A DNA stretch of 5,491 nucleotides from an uncultured Ruminococcus sp. (GCA_902772755.1 CACYCD010000080.1:1-5491); one strand, 5' to 3'. Shown: positions 1 to 5,491, numbered from the stretch's first letter. Made by a program: numbers and translations. Notes: a model not told the origin generated them from the letters alone.

Positions 1-640
1 CATACAGGACACCTGCACCCTTGGGGGCGTGTATCTTGTGAGCGGACACGGTGAGGAGATCGCAGCCGAGCTTTTTGACACGGCAGGGCAGTTTTCCGTA
101 GCCTTGGACAAAATCAGTGTGGAAAACCGCAGGAGATTTTTTTCTTTTTATAATTGAAGGTATCTTATCCGTGGGCAGGAGCAAGCCTGTCTCGTTGTTG
201 ACGGTCATCACCGAAACCAGCACAGTGTCTGAGGTGATCGCCTCGCTAAGCTGTGCCTCGGTAATTTTTCCGCTGCTGTCGGGGCTTAGATAAACGACCT
301 CAAAGCCGAGCTGTTCAAGCTGTTTCATACATTCAAGGACAGAGGCGTGTTCGATCGCCGTGGTGACTATTCTTTTTCCCCTGCGTTTTTGGGCGTTGGC
401 AGCTCCCAGCACAGCAAGGTTATTAGCCTCTGTTCCGCCCGAGGTAAAGTACACCTCCTTGGCGGTGCAGCCGAGTGAATCGGCTATGGTCTTTCTTGAA
501 TTATCCAGCAGAAGTGAGGCTCTGTAGCCGACCTGATGGAGCGAACCCGGGTTGCCGAAGTTCTCCGTCATGGCGGTCATGACCGCTTTTGCCGAATTTG
601 CCGAAACTGCGGTAGTGGCACTGTTGTCGAGATAATGCAT
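1..640 (-). CDS. Cysteine desulfurase (NifS/IscS-like), N-terminal part; gene runs off the left edge
   Basis: PLP-dependent enzyme that removes sulfur from L-cysteine as a protein-bound persulfide for Fe-S cluster or thio-tRNA synthesis in the cytoplasm. My translation starts MHYLDNSATT and covers 213 codons without a stop. Visible family landmarks are SGGTEANN (residues 68-75), His98 in AIEHAS (ring stacking on PLP), Asn149 in VNNETG, Asp176 and Gln179 in HTDFVQG, and the Schiff-base lysine Lys202 in SAHKIHAPKG. The SAHK...PKG form is that of the NifS/IscS group rather than SufS. The persulfide cysteine, normally about 120 residues further on, lies outside the window, so an intact active site cannot be confirmed. 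The ATG at 640-638 has a ribosome binding site AAAGGAA (653-647) 6 bases upstream. Firmicute proteins beginning M-x-YLDNSATT are often paired with thiI; the next gene to the left would test that. Function is confident, specific paralogue is not. Confidence 0.95.
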   Translation of the reverse strand, partial: MHYLDNSATTAVSANSAKAVMTAMTENFGNPGSLHQVGYRASLLLDNSRKTIADSLGCTAKEVYFTSGGTEANNLAVLGAANAQKRRGKRIVTTAIEHASVLECMKQLEQLGFEVVYLSPDSSGKITEAQLSEAITSDTVLVSVMTVNNETGLLLPTDKIPSIIKRKKSPAVFHTDFVQGYGKLPCRVKKLGCDLLTVSAHKIHAPKGAGVLY

Positions 641-679
641 AGGCTGTTCCTTTGAATAAATTTGACCTTACTGTAAAAA

Positions 680-708
680 ATAATAGCGGTGATGCAGATG
701 ACAAATCA
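680..708 (-). promoter_or_regulatory. Possible promoter of the cysteine desulfurase gene
   Basis: On the minus strand TATTAT (685-680) is a good -10 box, placed to give a start near 672 and a leader of about 30 bases that includes the ribosome binding site. The matching -35 position, 17 bases away (708-703, TGATTT), is poor and lies within the first codons of the divergent spoVAC gene. The call rests on the -10 box and its spacing alone. Confidence 0.25.
688..693 (+). promoter_or_regulatory. Ribosome binding site that decides the spoVAC start
   Basis: GGTGAT matches the downstream half of the extended Shine-Dalgarno sequence AAGGAGGTGATC. In that register it is correctly spaced for the ATG at 698. 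The in-frame GTG at 689 and ATG at 692 overlap this site and have no ribosome binding site of their own. Confidence 0.5.
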
Positions 709-1135
709 GGAATATGACCTGCTTGTACAAAAACACAGCCACAAAAGCCCTGTATTGAAAGACTGTGTGCTTGCTTTTTTGACAGGCGGAGCTGTCTGTG
801 CGTTGGGACAGGGATTTTTGAACCTGTACAAAAATCTGGGAATGAGCGAGGACGATGCCGGCACAGTGGTGTCGGTCACTCTCATCCTTGTGGGAGTGGT
901 GCTGACGTTCCTCGGCGTGTATGACAACCTTGCAAAATATGCAGGTGCAGGCACGCTGGTGCCTATAACCGGCTTTGCCAACTCGATATCCGCACCGGCT
1001 ATCGAATTTAAGAGCGAGGGACTTGTCTGCGGTCTGGGAGTGAAGATGTTCGTCATAGCAGGTCCCGTGCTGGTGTACGGGATATCCTCCTCAGTGGTCT
1101 GCGGAATTATCCTGTGGCTTGTCGGCAATGCTTGA
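698..1135 (+). CDS. spoVAC: Stage V sporulation protein AC-like membrane protein (SpoVAC/SpoVAEb family)
   Basis: SpoVAC belongs to the SpoVA complex of the spore inner membrane, which moves Ca-dipicolinate during spore formation and germination; the B. subtilis protein has been reported to act as a mechanosensitive channel. The 145-residue product has the family shape: a short start MTNQEYDLLVQKHSHKSP, hydrophobic segments at about 22-42, 56-76 and 109-142, and the conserved stretches AGAGTLVPITGFANS (82-96), APAIEFKSEG (99-108) and GLGVKMFVIAGPVLVYG (112-128). Length is normal for SpoVAC. ATG 698 is chosen for its ribosome binding site; ATG 692 or GTG 689 would add 2 or 3 residues. The usual partners spoVAD and spoVAE do not follow: the gene ends at a terminator and is flanked by a divergent cysteine desulfurase and convergent ftsZ. 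SpoVAC and SpoVAEb are close paralogues, so the family is certain and the exact letter less so. No convincing sporulation sigma promoter was found. Confidence 0.88.
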   Translation: MTNQEYDLLVQKHSHKSPVLKDCVLAFLTGGAVCALGQGFLNLYKNLGMSEDDAGTVVSVTLILVGVVLTFLGVYDNLAKYAGAGTLVPITGFANSISAPAIEFKSEGLVCGLGVKMFVIAGPVLVYGISSSVVCGIILWLVGNA

Positions 1136-1140
1136 ACGAA

Positions 1141-1173
1141 AGAGGTGTATCCGGATACGATACACCTCTCTTT
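1141..1173. terminator. Bidirectional intrinsic terminator between spoVAC and ftsZ
   Basis: A perfect 11-bp stem, AGAGGTGTATC (1141-1151) with GATACACCTCT (1159-1169), closes a 7-base loop. On the plus strand it is followed by a short interrupted T tract (CTTTGTATT). On the minus strand it is followed by TTTCGTTC. It begins 5 bases after the spoVAC stop and lies 8 bases beyond the ftsZ stop, so it can serve both convergent genes. Confidence 0.88.
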
Positions 1174-1176
1174 GTA

Positions 1177-2283
1177 TTACTTGTTAAAAATTGACATTAT
1201 ATTGTAAAAATCATCGTCATCGTCAATAGAAGAGGACTTTTTCTTTGATGCAGACTTCTTTTCGGGAGTCTGTTTTGCAGGCTTTGAAGCAGGTGTACCA
1301 ACGGGCTTGCTCACCCTCGAATCATCACCGTTGAAGCCTGTTGCAATAACGGTAACGCTGATCTCGTCCTCCATATTTTCATCAATAACAGCACCCCAGA
1401 TGATGTTTGCATCATCGGCAGCTTTTTGAGAGATCATTGTGGAGGCAATGTCGATATCGTCAAGTGAGATATCAGCGGAGGCTGTCACGTTGATGACAAG
1501 ACCTTTTGCACCGTCAATGGACGTTTCAAGCAGCGGAGAAGAAATTGCCTGTTCTGCGGCGAGTGTAGCCTTATCCTTGCCTGAGGCTCTGCCTATGCCC
1601 ATATGAGCGTAGCCTGCGTCCTTCATTATGGCTGTAACGTCCGCAAAGTCAAGGTTTACAAGACCGGGTACCAGAATGAGGTCGGAGATGCTCTGAACTC
1701 CCTGACGAAGCACGTCATCAGCGATGGCAAAAGCATTTTTGAGTGTTATCGGCTGGTCGCTGTAGTATTTAAGTCTTTCATTGGGAACAATGATGAGTGA
1801 GTCGACCGACTCTGCAAGTGCAGCTATGCCCTGCTCTGCCTGAGCCATTCTTTTTTGGCGTTCAAAAGCAAACGGCTTTGTAACAACTGCAACTGTGAGA
1901 ATACCCATCTCCTTGGCTATGCTTGCCACAACGGGAGCCGCACCTGTGCCTGTGCCGCCGCCCATACCTGCGGTAACAAATACCATATCGGTATCCTTGA
2001 GGATAGCTGCGATCTCTTCTCTGGATTCCTCGGCAGCCTGCTGACCAATTGAGGGGAGAGAGCCTGCACCCTTGCCTCTGGTGATCTTTTCACCTATCTG
2101 TATCTTCTTATCAGCCTTGGAAAACTGGAGAACATGCTCATCGGTATTTATAGCGATAAACTCTACGTTTTTAACTTCCGTGGTGACCATACGGTTGATG
2201 GCGTTTCCGCCGCCGCCGCCTACACCTATCACTTTTATCACGGGCAAATAGTTCATCGGTTCATTTTCTAACTCAAAAGCCAT
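1177..2283 (-). CDS. ftsZ: Cell division protein FtsZ
   Basis: Tubulin-like GTPase that polymerises at midcell into the Z ring and recruits and guides the septal wall machinery. The 368-residue product shows the N-terminal glycine-rich nucleotide loop [12 protein letters not shown] (21-32), the tubulin signature GGGTGTG (108-114), the ERQKRM segment (141-146) and the T7 synergy loop NLDFADV (210-216) with the catalytic Asp pair (212 and 215). The C-terminal GTPase-activating domain ends near residue 317. A short linker rich in Lys, Ser, Pro and Thr (about 318-352) follows, then five Asp (354-358). The extreme C-terminus, [10 protein letters not shown], keeps only a vague likeness to the usual D-I-P-x-F-L-R-K adaptor peptide. 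The ATG at 2283 has an ideal ribosome binding site AAGGAGG (2297-2291) 7 bases upstream. It lies downstream of ftsQ in the same direction but after a 271-base gap, and probably has its own promoter. No ftsA lies beside it. Confidence 0.99.
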   Translation of the reverse strand: MAFELENEPMNYLPVIKVIGVGGGGGNAINRMVTTEVKNVEFIAINTDEHVLQFSKADKKIQIGEKITRGKGAGSLPSIGQQAAEESREEIAAILKDTDMVFVTAGMGGGTGTGAAPVVASIAKEMGILTVAVVTKPFAFERQKRMAQAEQGIAALAESVDSLIIVPNERLKYYSDQPITLKNAFAIADDVLRQGVQSISDLILVPGLVNLDFADVTAIMKDAGYAHMGIGRASGKDKATLAAEQAISSPLLETSIDGAKGLVINVTASADISLDDIDIASTMISQKAADDANIIWGAVIDENMEDEISVTVIATGFNGDDSRVSKPVGTPASKPAKQTPEKKSASKKKSSSIDDDDDFYNIMSIFNK

Positions 2284-2351
2284 TATACTTCCTCCTTGCG
2301 ATCATATATTTAAAAATCTAAGATCCTGATATTACAGAATAGCTACTATAT

Positions 2352-2380
2352 AATCTAACACAAAATTGTAAAAAAATCAA
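2352..2380 (-). promoter_or_regulatory. Probable ftsZ promoter (extended -10, sigma-A type)
   Basis: On the minus strand TTGATT (2380-2375) serves as -35. After 17 bases comes TAGATT (2357-2352) as -10, preceded by TG one base upstream (TGTTAGATT), the extended -10 form. This predicts a start near 2345 and a leader of about 60 bases to the ftsZ ATG. Each hexamer matches consensus at four of six positions. An overlapping alternative uses TACAAT (2370-2365) as -10, but its best -35 (TTGTAA, 2395-2390) is 19 bases away. Confidence 0.42.
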
Positions 2381-2400
2381 GAGAAAACGTTACAAATTTG
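2361..2400. repeat. 11-bp inverted repeat bracketing the ftsZ promoter
   Basis: CAAAATTGTAA (2361-2371) and TTACAAATTTG (2390-2400) are inverted copies with 10 of 11 positions complementary, separated by 18 bases. The proposed -35 box lies in the spacer, and one arm lies between the -35 and -10 boxes, as an operator would. The region is very AT-rich, so a chance dyad is possible. Confidence 0.4.
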
Positions 2401-2554
2401 AAAATATATTTTTTATGACCGCACTGCACCGTCCGATACGGCAAAAATCCTATGATATTTTGACCGTACCGAGGATTTAATTAGCAGACTGCACAAAATT
2501 TTTGAGGTGATATGGGCTGTTCTCACAGAAGCTTTGGGCAATTTCACGATAGAG

Positions 2555-4120
2555 CTACATCAGTCCGTCTGTGTAAATATCCGCTGTATTGTCCGCAGGA
2601 AGCTGTACCGCAGCGTCCGTGCTGTTATCCGTGACAGTGTCATCGGGTATGCCGTCACCGTCTGCATCTGTAAACGAGTTGGAGTCGGTGACTGTTCCGT
2701 AATCTGTCACGGGGTCATCGGGTATGCCGTCGCCGTCCGCATCTGTAAACGAATTGGAGTCGGTGACTGTTCCGTTATCCGTCACAGTGTCATCGGGTAT
2801 GCCGTCACCGTCTAAATCTGTAAACGAATTGTCGGTGTAGGTGCCGTAGTCAGCGTTGTACGCACCGTAATCCACCGTCTGATCATCGGGTATACCGTCA
2901 CCGTCGGCATCAATGATCGTGCTGTCTGTCGGGTCGGTGGGCTTGGTTTTTTTCTTCTTCTGCAATATTTCCTCGTTGAAATAGCTCTGCTTTGTCGTGT
3001 TGCAGGTGCTGACATCGAGGTTGCCGGCTATAGCCCCCGTGTGATTGGGGTCGAGCTTTTCATTTATAATGGCAATTGCCGTGCGTATCTTGTAGTCCAC
3101 GTCCTCGGGCAGTCCCAGCTTTATTTTTATTCTGCCATCATATTTGAGAGTTATGTTAGCCTTATTCTTTATATTTATCTCGTTAAGTCCGTTAAAGCTG
3201 TTCTTGGCAATGCTGGTAACTATCATCTCCAGAGCCTTAGCCGCTTTTTCATCGCTGTATTCAACATAATCGCCCAGCGAGGAGGATTTCAGCTTTACAC
3301 CCTTTACCATAGGGAGATCCTTCACCTTGGTACTGCTGTGCTTCAATATCCTGCCCTCGGCGGAAACAACACAGTATTTCTTCTTTGAATACTTGACCTG
3401 ATAGCTCTGCTTGCCCTCCGTGATGGTGATCTTTATTTTGTCGGGAAAGCCTGCACGCACCGTAACCTCGGAGATATACGGAAAGGTATTTTTCAGCCGT
3501 TCCTCAGCTGCCTTCTTATTGGCGATAAAGATATTTTCGCCCAACGCTATTCCGCAGGTTTCGATTATCTCGCTGTCGCCGTAGCGGGTCGAGCCTTCGA
3601 CAGTGTAGCCCTCTGCCCTGAACAGCACCGTAAGCGAAAGCACCACGCAGGTAAACACAATTGCCACCAGCAACAGACCGCAGGTTATAACCTTGCGTCT
3701 GCGGAGCATTTTTGCGGTAAAGAGCTTTTTCCTCTTGCCCTTTTTCTGCATTTTTCGCATTGCAGAGCGGTCGTAGTATTCATCGCCGTAGGTATCGTTG
3801 TTTTTTCCCAAAAAGTCATAGCCGTCAGCCTTGCCCGAAGTGCTTCGTTTGCGTGGTTCTGTCTTGGCAAAGATGTTGTACTTGCTGATAGAGCGTCTGC
3901 GTGCGTCCTTCTTCTCCTGTTTTTCATCATCTATGACAAACTGATTTACCATACGGCTGATCCCCGGATTGCGGAACTCAGGCTCGGGCGGTCTCTTCGG
4001 CGGTTTTTTGTCGGCGGTTTTTCGTCGTTTTTTATCTGATTTGGGAGCGTTATTACCGCTGTTTTCTTTTATATCCTCAGCGGTTTTAAGACGGTTTTTC
4101 CTTTGACGCTTGCTCGCCAT
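2555..4120 (-). CDS. ftsQ: Cell division protein FtsQ/DivIB with Asp-rich thrombospondin type 3-like repeat tail
   Basis: Bitopic divisome protein that joins FtsL and DivIC and helps activate septal peptidoglycan synthesis. The 521-residue product has a strongly basic, probably disordered cytoplasmic region (1-143), one membrane helix (about 144-167), a POTRA domain (about 168-236, with NTFPYISEVTVRAGFPDKIK typical of the family) and a beta domain (about 237-385). Beyond the usual end it has a KKKKTK link and a tail (394-521) with 34 Asp and no Lys, Arg or Glu. The tail bears four D-x-D-G-D-G-I-P-D-D motifs at 404-413, 435-444, 460-469 and 485-494. These resemble thrombospondin type 3 calcium-binding repeats, not dockerins or full EF-hands; no Cys accompanies them. 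FtsQ/DivIB proteins are usually about 250-400 residues. The ATG at 4120 follows GAGGAG (4134-4129) by 8 bases. It lies 42 bases after murA and is probably co-transcribed. Identity is firm from domain order, context and POTRA; the function of the tail is unknown. Confidence 0.94.
   Translation of the reverse strand: MASKRQRKNRLKTAEDIKENSGNNAPKSDKKRRKTADKKPPKRPPEPEFRNPGISRMVNQFVIDDEKQEKKDARRRSISKYNIFAKTEPRKRSTSGKADGYDFLGKNNDTYGDEYYDRSAMRKMQKKGKRKKLFTAKMLRRRKVITCGLLLVAIVFTCVVLSLTVLFRAEGYTVEGSTRYGDSEIIETCGIALGENIFIANKKAAEERLKNTFPYISEVTVRAGFPDKIKITITEGKQSYQVKYSKKKYCVVSAEGRILKHSSTKVKDLPMVKGVKLKSSSLGDYVEYSDEKAAKALEMIVTSIAKNSFNGLNEINIKNKANITLKYDGRIKIKLGLPEDVDYKIRTAIAIINEKLDPNHTGAIAGNLDVSTCNTTKQSYFNEEILQKKKKTKPTDPTDSTIIDADGDGIPDDQTVDYGAYNADYGTYTDNSFTDLDGDGIPDDTVTDNGTVTDSNSFTDADGDGIPDDPVTDYGTVTDSNSFTDADGDGIPDDTVTDNSTDAAVQLPADNTADIYTDGLM
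2624..2837 (-). repeat. 75-bp tandem repeat within the 3' end of ftsQ
   Basis: Units 2639-2713 and 2714-2788 are each 75 bases and differ at 7 positions by my count. A partial third copy (2789-2837, with a 3-base gap) and a partial edge (2624-2638, 14 of 15 matching 2774-2788) flank them. A more diverged copy of only the motif core lies at 2882-2911. Each unit is a multiple of 3, so copy number can change without breaking the frame. Confidence 0.95.
2639..2911 (-). other. Four calcium-binding-like D-x-D-G-D-G motifs in FtsQ
   Basis: The four 10-residue motifs are encoded at 2911-2882, 2818-2789, 2743-2714 and 2668-2639. Their starts are 31, 25 and 25 residues apart. The linkers are rich in Thr, Asp, Ser, Asn, Tyr and Gly, as in extended extracellular stalks. 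Asp residues at loop positions 1, 3 and 5, Gly at 6 and Asp at 9 and 10 suit metal coordination; position 12 lacks the Glu of an EF-hand. Confidence 0.75.
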
Positions 4121-4162
4121 TTTTCACACTCCTCGTATAATATATTTATACTTCCCATTTCC
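4121..4162 (-). other. murA-ftsQ spacer with a small AT palindrome
   Basis: The 42-base spacer holds the ftsQ ribosome binding site (4134-4129). Next to it is a perfect 6-bp inverted repeat, GTATAA (4135-4140) with TTATAC (4146-4151), around 5 bases. The stem is too AT-rich for a terminator and no T tract follows, so read-through from murA to ftsQ is expected. A weak internal promoter (TATTAT-like -10) is possible but has no clear -35. Confidence 0.45.
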
Positions 4163-5419
4163 CTAAACTTTTTTGATGTCTGCCCCAAGCTCGGACAGGG
4201 CTACCTCAAGATTTTCATAGCCTCTTTCAAGAAAATTGATACCCTCAATTTCCGTTTTGCCCTCGGCTGCGAGGGCTGCAACCACCAGTGCCGCCGCACC
4301 ACGCAGTTCAAGTGCAGTGACATTTGCACCGAACAGCCGTTCAACGCCCTCGGTGACGGCAACTCTGTTGGCTACCCTTATGTTAGCTCCCATTCTGGTA
4401 AGCTCTTCGACATGGCGGTATCTGCTTTCAAATATGTTCTCAACAAAGACGGTCGTACCCTCCGCTACACAGGCTACAGACATCATAACAGCCTGTGCGT
4501 CTGTGGGAAAGCCCGGATAGGGCATAGTGCGTACCGATTTGAAGGCACGCAGTCTTTCGGGTGAACGAATGTATATCTTGCCGTTCTCGGCAATAACACG
4601 GCACCCTGCCTCCTCAAAAAGCGGAATGACCGCATCAAGATGACTGCTCACTGTGCCGTTAAGTACCAGCTTGCCGCCTGTCACTGCGGCTGCCGCCAAA
4701 AATGTCACGGCTGCTATCCTGTCGGGAATGACGGTATGCACACAGCCACTCAGCTTATCCACACCGTCTATCACTATCGTTCCCTCGCCTGCACCGTAGA
4801 TATTTGCACCGCAGGCTGTGAGGTAGTCGCACAGGTCGGATATTTCCGGCTCACGGGCAGCATTAGTGATTATGGTAGTGCCGTCCGCCAGCACAGCAGA
4901 CAGGAGGATATTCTCCGTAGCCCCGACGCTCGGGAACGGCAGAGAGATCTTTGCACCCCTGAGCCTATCCCTGACTCGGCAGGAAATACAGCCATACCGC
5001 TCATCGATCGAAACACCCATTTTCCTCAGTGCGTTGAGGTGCAGGTCTATCGGTCGGGGACCCAGCTCGCACCCACCGGGAAGGCAGATCCTCGCCTGCC
5101 CCGTGCGTGCCAGCATAGCACCCAGGAACACTATGGTGGAACGCATCTCACGCATAAGATTTTCGGGGATCTCACTGCGAGTGATGCAGTCACATTTTAT
5201 CACCGCAGTATGCCCCTCCAGATTTGCACTGCCTCCGAGATACCGCAGTATACGCAGTGCCGAATAGACATCGCTGATCTGCGGACAGCAGTGGATCACA
5301 TTCTCTCCGCCGGTCAACAGCGTTGCCGACAAAATAGGCAGGACGCTGTTTTTCGCCCCTTGGATATCCGTCTGTCCGGAAAGTTTTTTACGTCCGTTTA
5401 CAATCAGCTTGCCCGTCAC
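4163..5419 (-). CDS. murA: UDP-N-acetylglucosamine 1-carboxyvinyltransferase MurA
   Basis: Cytoplasmic enzyme that transfers enolpyruvate from phosphoenolpyruvate to UDP-GlcNAc, the first committed step of peptidoglycan synthesis and the target of fosfomycin. It has the two-domain inside-out alpha/beta barrel fold of the EPSP synthase family. Numbered from the GTG at 5419 (418 residues), landmarks are Lys23-Asn24 in GAKNSVLP, the REMRST segment (90-95), the catalytic Cys117 in LPGGCELGPRPIDLH, Asp307 in PYPGFPTDAQ and Arg399 in LERGYENL. The cysteine (not aspartate) at 117 predicts fosfomycin sensitivity. An upstream in-frame GTG at 5428 would add three residues, but AAGGG touches it directly, so 5419, with AAGGGTG 6 bases upstream, is preferred. 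The N-terminus TGKLIVNGRKKLSG then matches the usual family start. It contains 13 Cys, which is many for MurA. Firmicutes often have two MurA paralogues; the dcw position suggests the main one. murG, expected upstream, lies outside the window. Confidence 0.97.
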   Translation of the reverse strand: MTGKLIVNGRKKLSGQTDIQGAKNSVLPILSATLLTGGENVIHCCPQISDVYSALRILRYLGGSANLEGHTAVIKCDCITRSEIPENLMREMRSTIVFLGAMLARTGQARICLPGGCELGPRPIDLHLNALRKMGVSIDERYGCISCRVRDRLRGAKISLPFPSVGATENILLSAVLADGTTIITNAAREPEISDLCDYLTACGANIYGAGEGTIVIDGVDKLSGCVHTVIPDRIAAVTFLAAAAVTGGKLVLNGTVSSHLDAVIPLFEEAGCRVIAENGKIYIRSPERLRAFKSVRTMPYPGFPTDAQAVMMSVACVAEGTTVFVENIFESRYRHVEELTRMGANIRVANRVAVTEGVERLFGANVTALELRGAAALVVAALAAEGKTEIEGINFLERGYENLEVALSELGADIKKV

Positions 5420-5481
5420 ACAAAACACCCTTTTTAAAATAATTTTACATATTCATATTATGCTCAAAACGGGTGTTTGTG
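5419..5481 (-). repeat. Inverted repeat in the murA leader covering its ribosome binding site
   Basis: In the minus-strand transcript CACAAACACCC (5481-5471) is complementary to GGGTGTTTTGTG (5430-5419) apart from one unpaired base, across a 40-base AT-rich loop. The downstream arm covers most of the Shine-Dalgarno sequence and reaches the first base of the start codon. The rest of 5420-5491 shows no gene and no convincing promoter; TTGAGC (5467-5462) has only a weak -10 partner. Confidence 0.5.
5426..5432 (-). promoter_or_regulatory. murA ribosome binding site deciding the GTG 5419 start
   Basis: On the minus strand AAGGGTG (5432-5426) lies 6 bases before the GTG at 5419-5417. The earlier GTG (5428-5426) is itself part of this site and is too close to be served by it. 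Confidence 0.6.
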
Positions 5482-5491
5482 AGGGGAGTTA

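Larger units (their letters stand above)
2284..2554. other. AT-rich intergenic gap between ftsQ and ftsZ
   Basis: No plausible gene was found here on either strand. It holds the ftsZ ribosome binding site, the proposed ftsZ promoter and dyad, and, nearer ftsQ, a 7-bp inverted repeat AAATCCT/AGGATTT (2445-2451 and 2472-2478, 20-base loop). Read from the minus strand that repeat runs into five T (2447-2443). It could be a weak terminator for murA-ftsQ transcripts, but the stem is short and AT-rich. The small division genes sometimes found between ftsQ and ftsZ are absent. Confidence 0.6.

Noticed and set aside
653..685. Sigma-G-like promoter for spoVAC (TGAATA at 653-658, AATAATA at 679-685)
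   Set aside because: The 20-base spacer is too long, the -10 lacks its leading C, and the predicted start near 692 would exclude the ribosome binding site at 688-693.
706..1128. Minus-strand open frame opposite spoVAC
   Set aside because: No family resemblance or ribosome binding site; the plus strand has clear SpoVAC motifs.
2443..2478. Strong terminator after ftsQ
   Set aside because: The 7-bp stem is AT-rich with a 20-base loop. Only the five T after it fit, so it is mentioned as a weak possibility within the intergenic entry.
2507..2815. Plus-strand open frame with repeated peptide units over the ftsQ tail
   Set aside because: It is the antisense reading of the 75-bp repeat; its periodicity comes from the ftsQ coding strand, which has the domain evidence.
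2639..2837. CRISPR-like repeat array
   Set aside because: The repeats are directly tandem, 75 bases long, in frame and protein coding, with no unique spacers.
2639..2911. Dockerin module at the FtsQ C-terminus
   Set aside because: Dockerins have two about 22-residue loop-helix units with N-x-D-G and following helices. These motifs have D-G-D-G-I-P-D-D, four copies and no helical partner.
4640..5437. Long plus-strand open frame (265 codons) opposite murA
   Set aside because: It resembles no family I recognise, and the opposite strand encodes an intact MurA with all its catalytic residues.

Overview
The window reads as chromosomal DNA from an endospore-lineage Firmicute of class Clostridia, most likely Oscillospiraceae and close to Ruminococcus. 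The basis is the gene order murA - ftsQ/divIB - ftsZ (the distal end of a clostridial division and cell wall, dcw, cluster), a SpoVAC-type sporulation membrane protein, and AAGGAGG-type ribosome binding sites. The genus is an inference from style, not from a database match. There are no tRNA, rRNA, mobile element or CRISPR signals.

Layout from left to right. Positions 1-640, minus strand: the N-terminal 213 codons of a cysteine desulfurase that runs off the left edge. Positions 698-1135, plus strand: a small membrane protein of the SpoVAC/SpoVAEb family, divergent from the desulfurase. Positions 1141-1173: a strong bidirectional terminator hairpin shared with the convergent ftsZ. Positions 1177-2283, minus strand: ftsZ. 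Positions 2284-2554: an AT-rich 271-base gap with the probable ftsZ promoter and a dyad around it. Positions 2555-4120, minus strand: an unusual ftsQ/divIB. Positions 4163-5419, minus strand: murA. Positions 5420-5491: a leader whose upstream arm could pair with the murA ribosome binding site.

The three minus-strand genes serve septal wall growth. MurA makes the first committed peptidoglycan precursor. FtsQ/DivIB is the bitopic divisome scaffold that links FtsL/DivIC to septal synthesis. FtsZ is the tubulin-like ring that organises the machine. murA and ftsQ are 42 bases apart and probably co-transcribed; ftsZ seems to have its own promoter.

The most unusual feature is FtsQ. To the ordinary basic cytoplasmic region, one membrane helix, POTRA and beta domains it adds a 128-residue extracytoplasmic tail with no Lys, Arg or Glu. 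The tail carries four D-x-D-G-D-G-I-P-D-D motifs like thrombospondin type 3 calcium-binding repeats, partly encoded by a recent 75-bp tandem duplication. Also worth checking are a divergent FtsZ C-terminal peptide, possible sequestration of the murA start site, and a spoVAC gene without its usual spoVAD/spoVAE partners.
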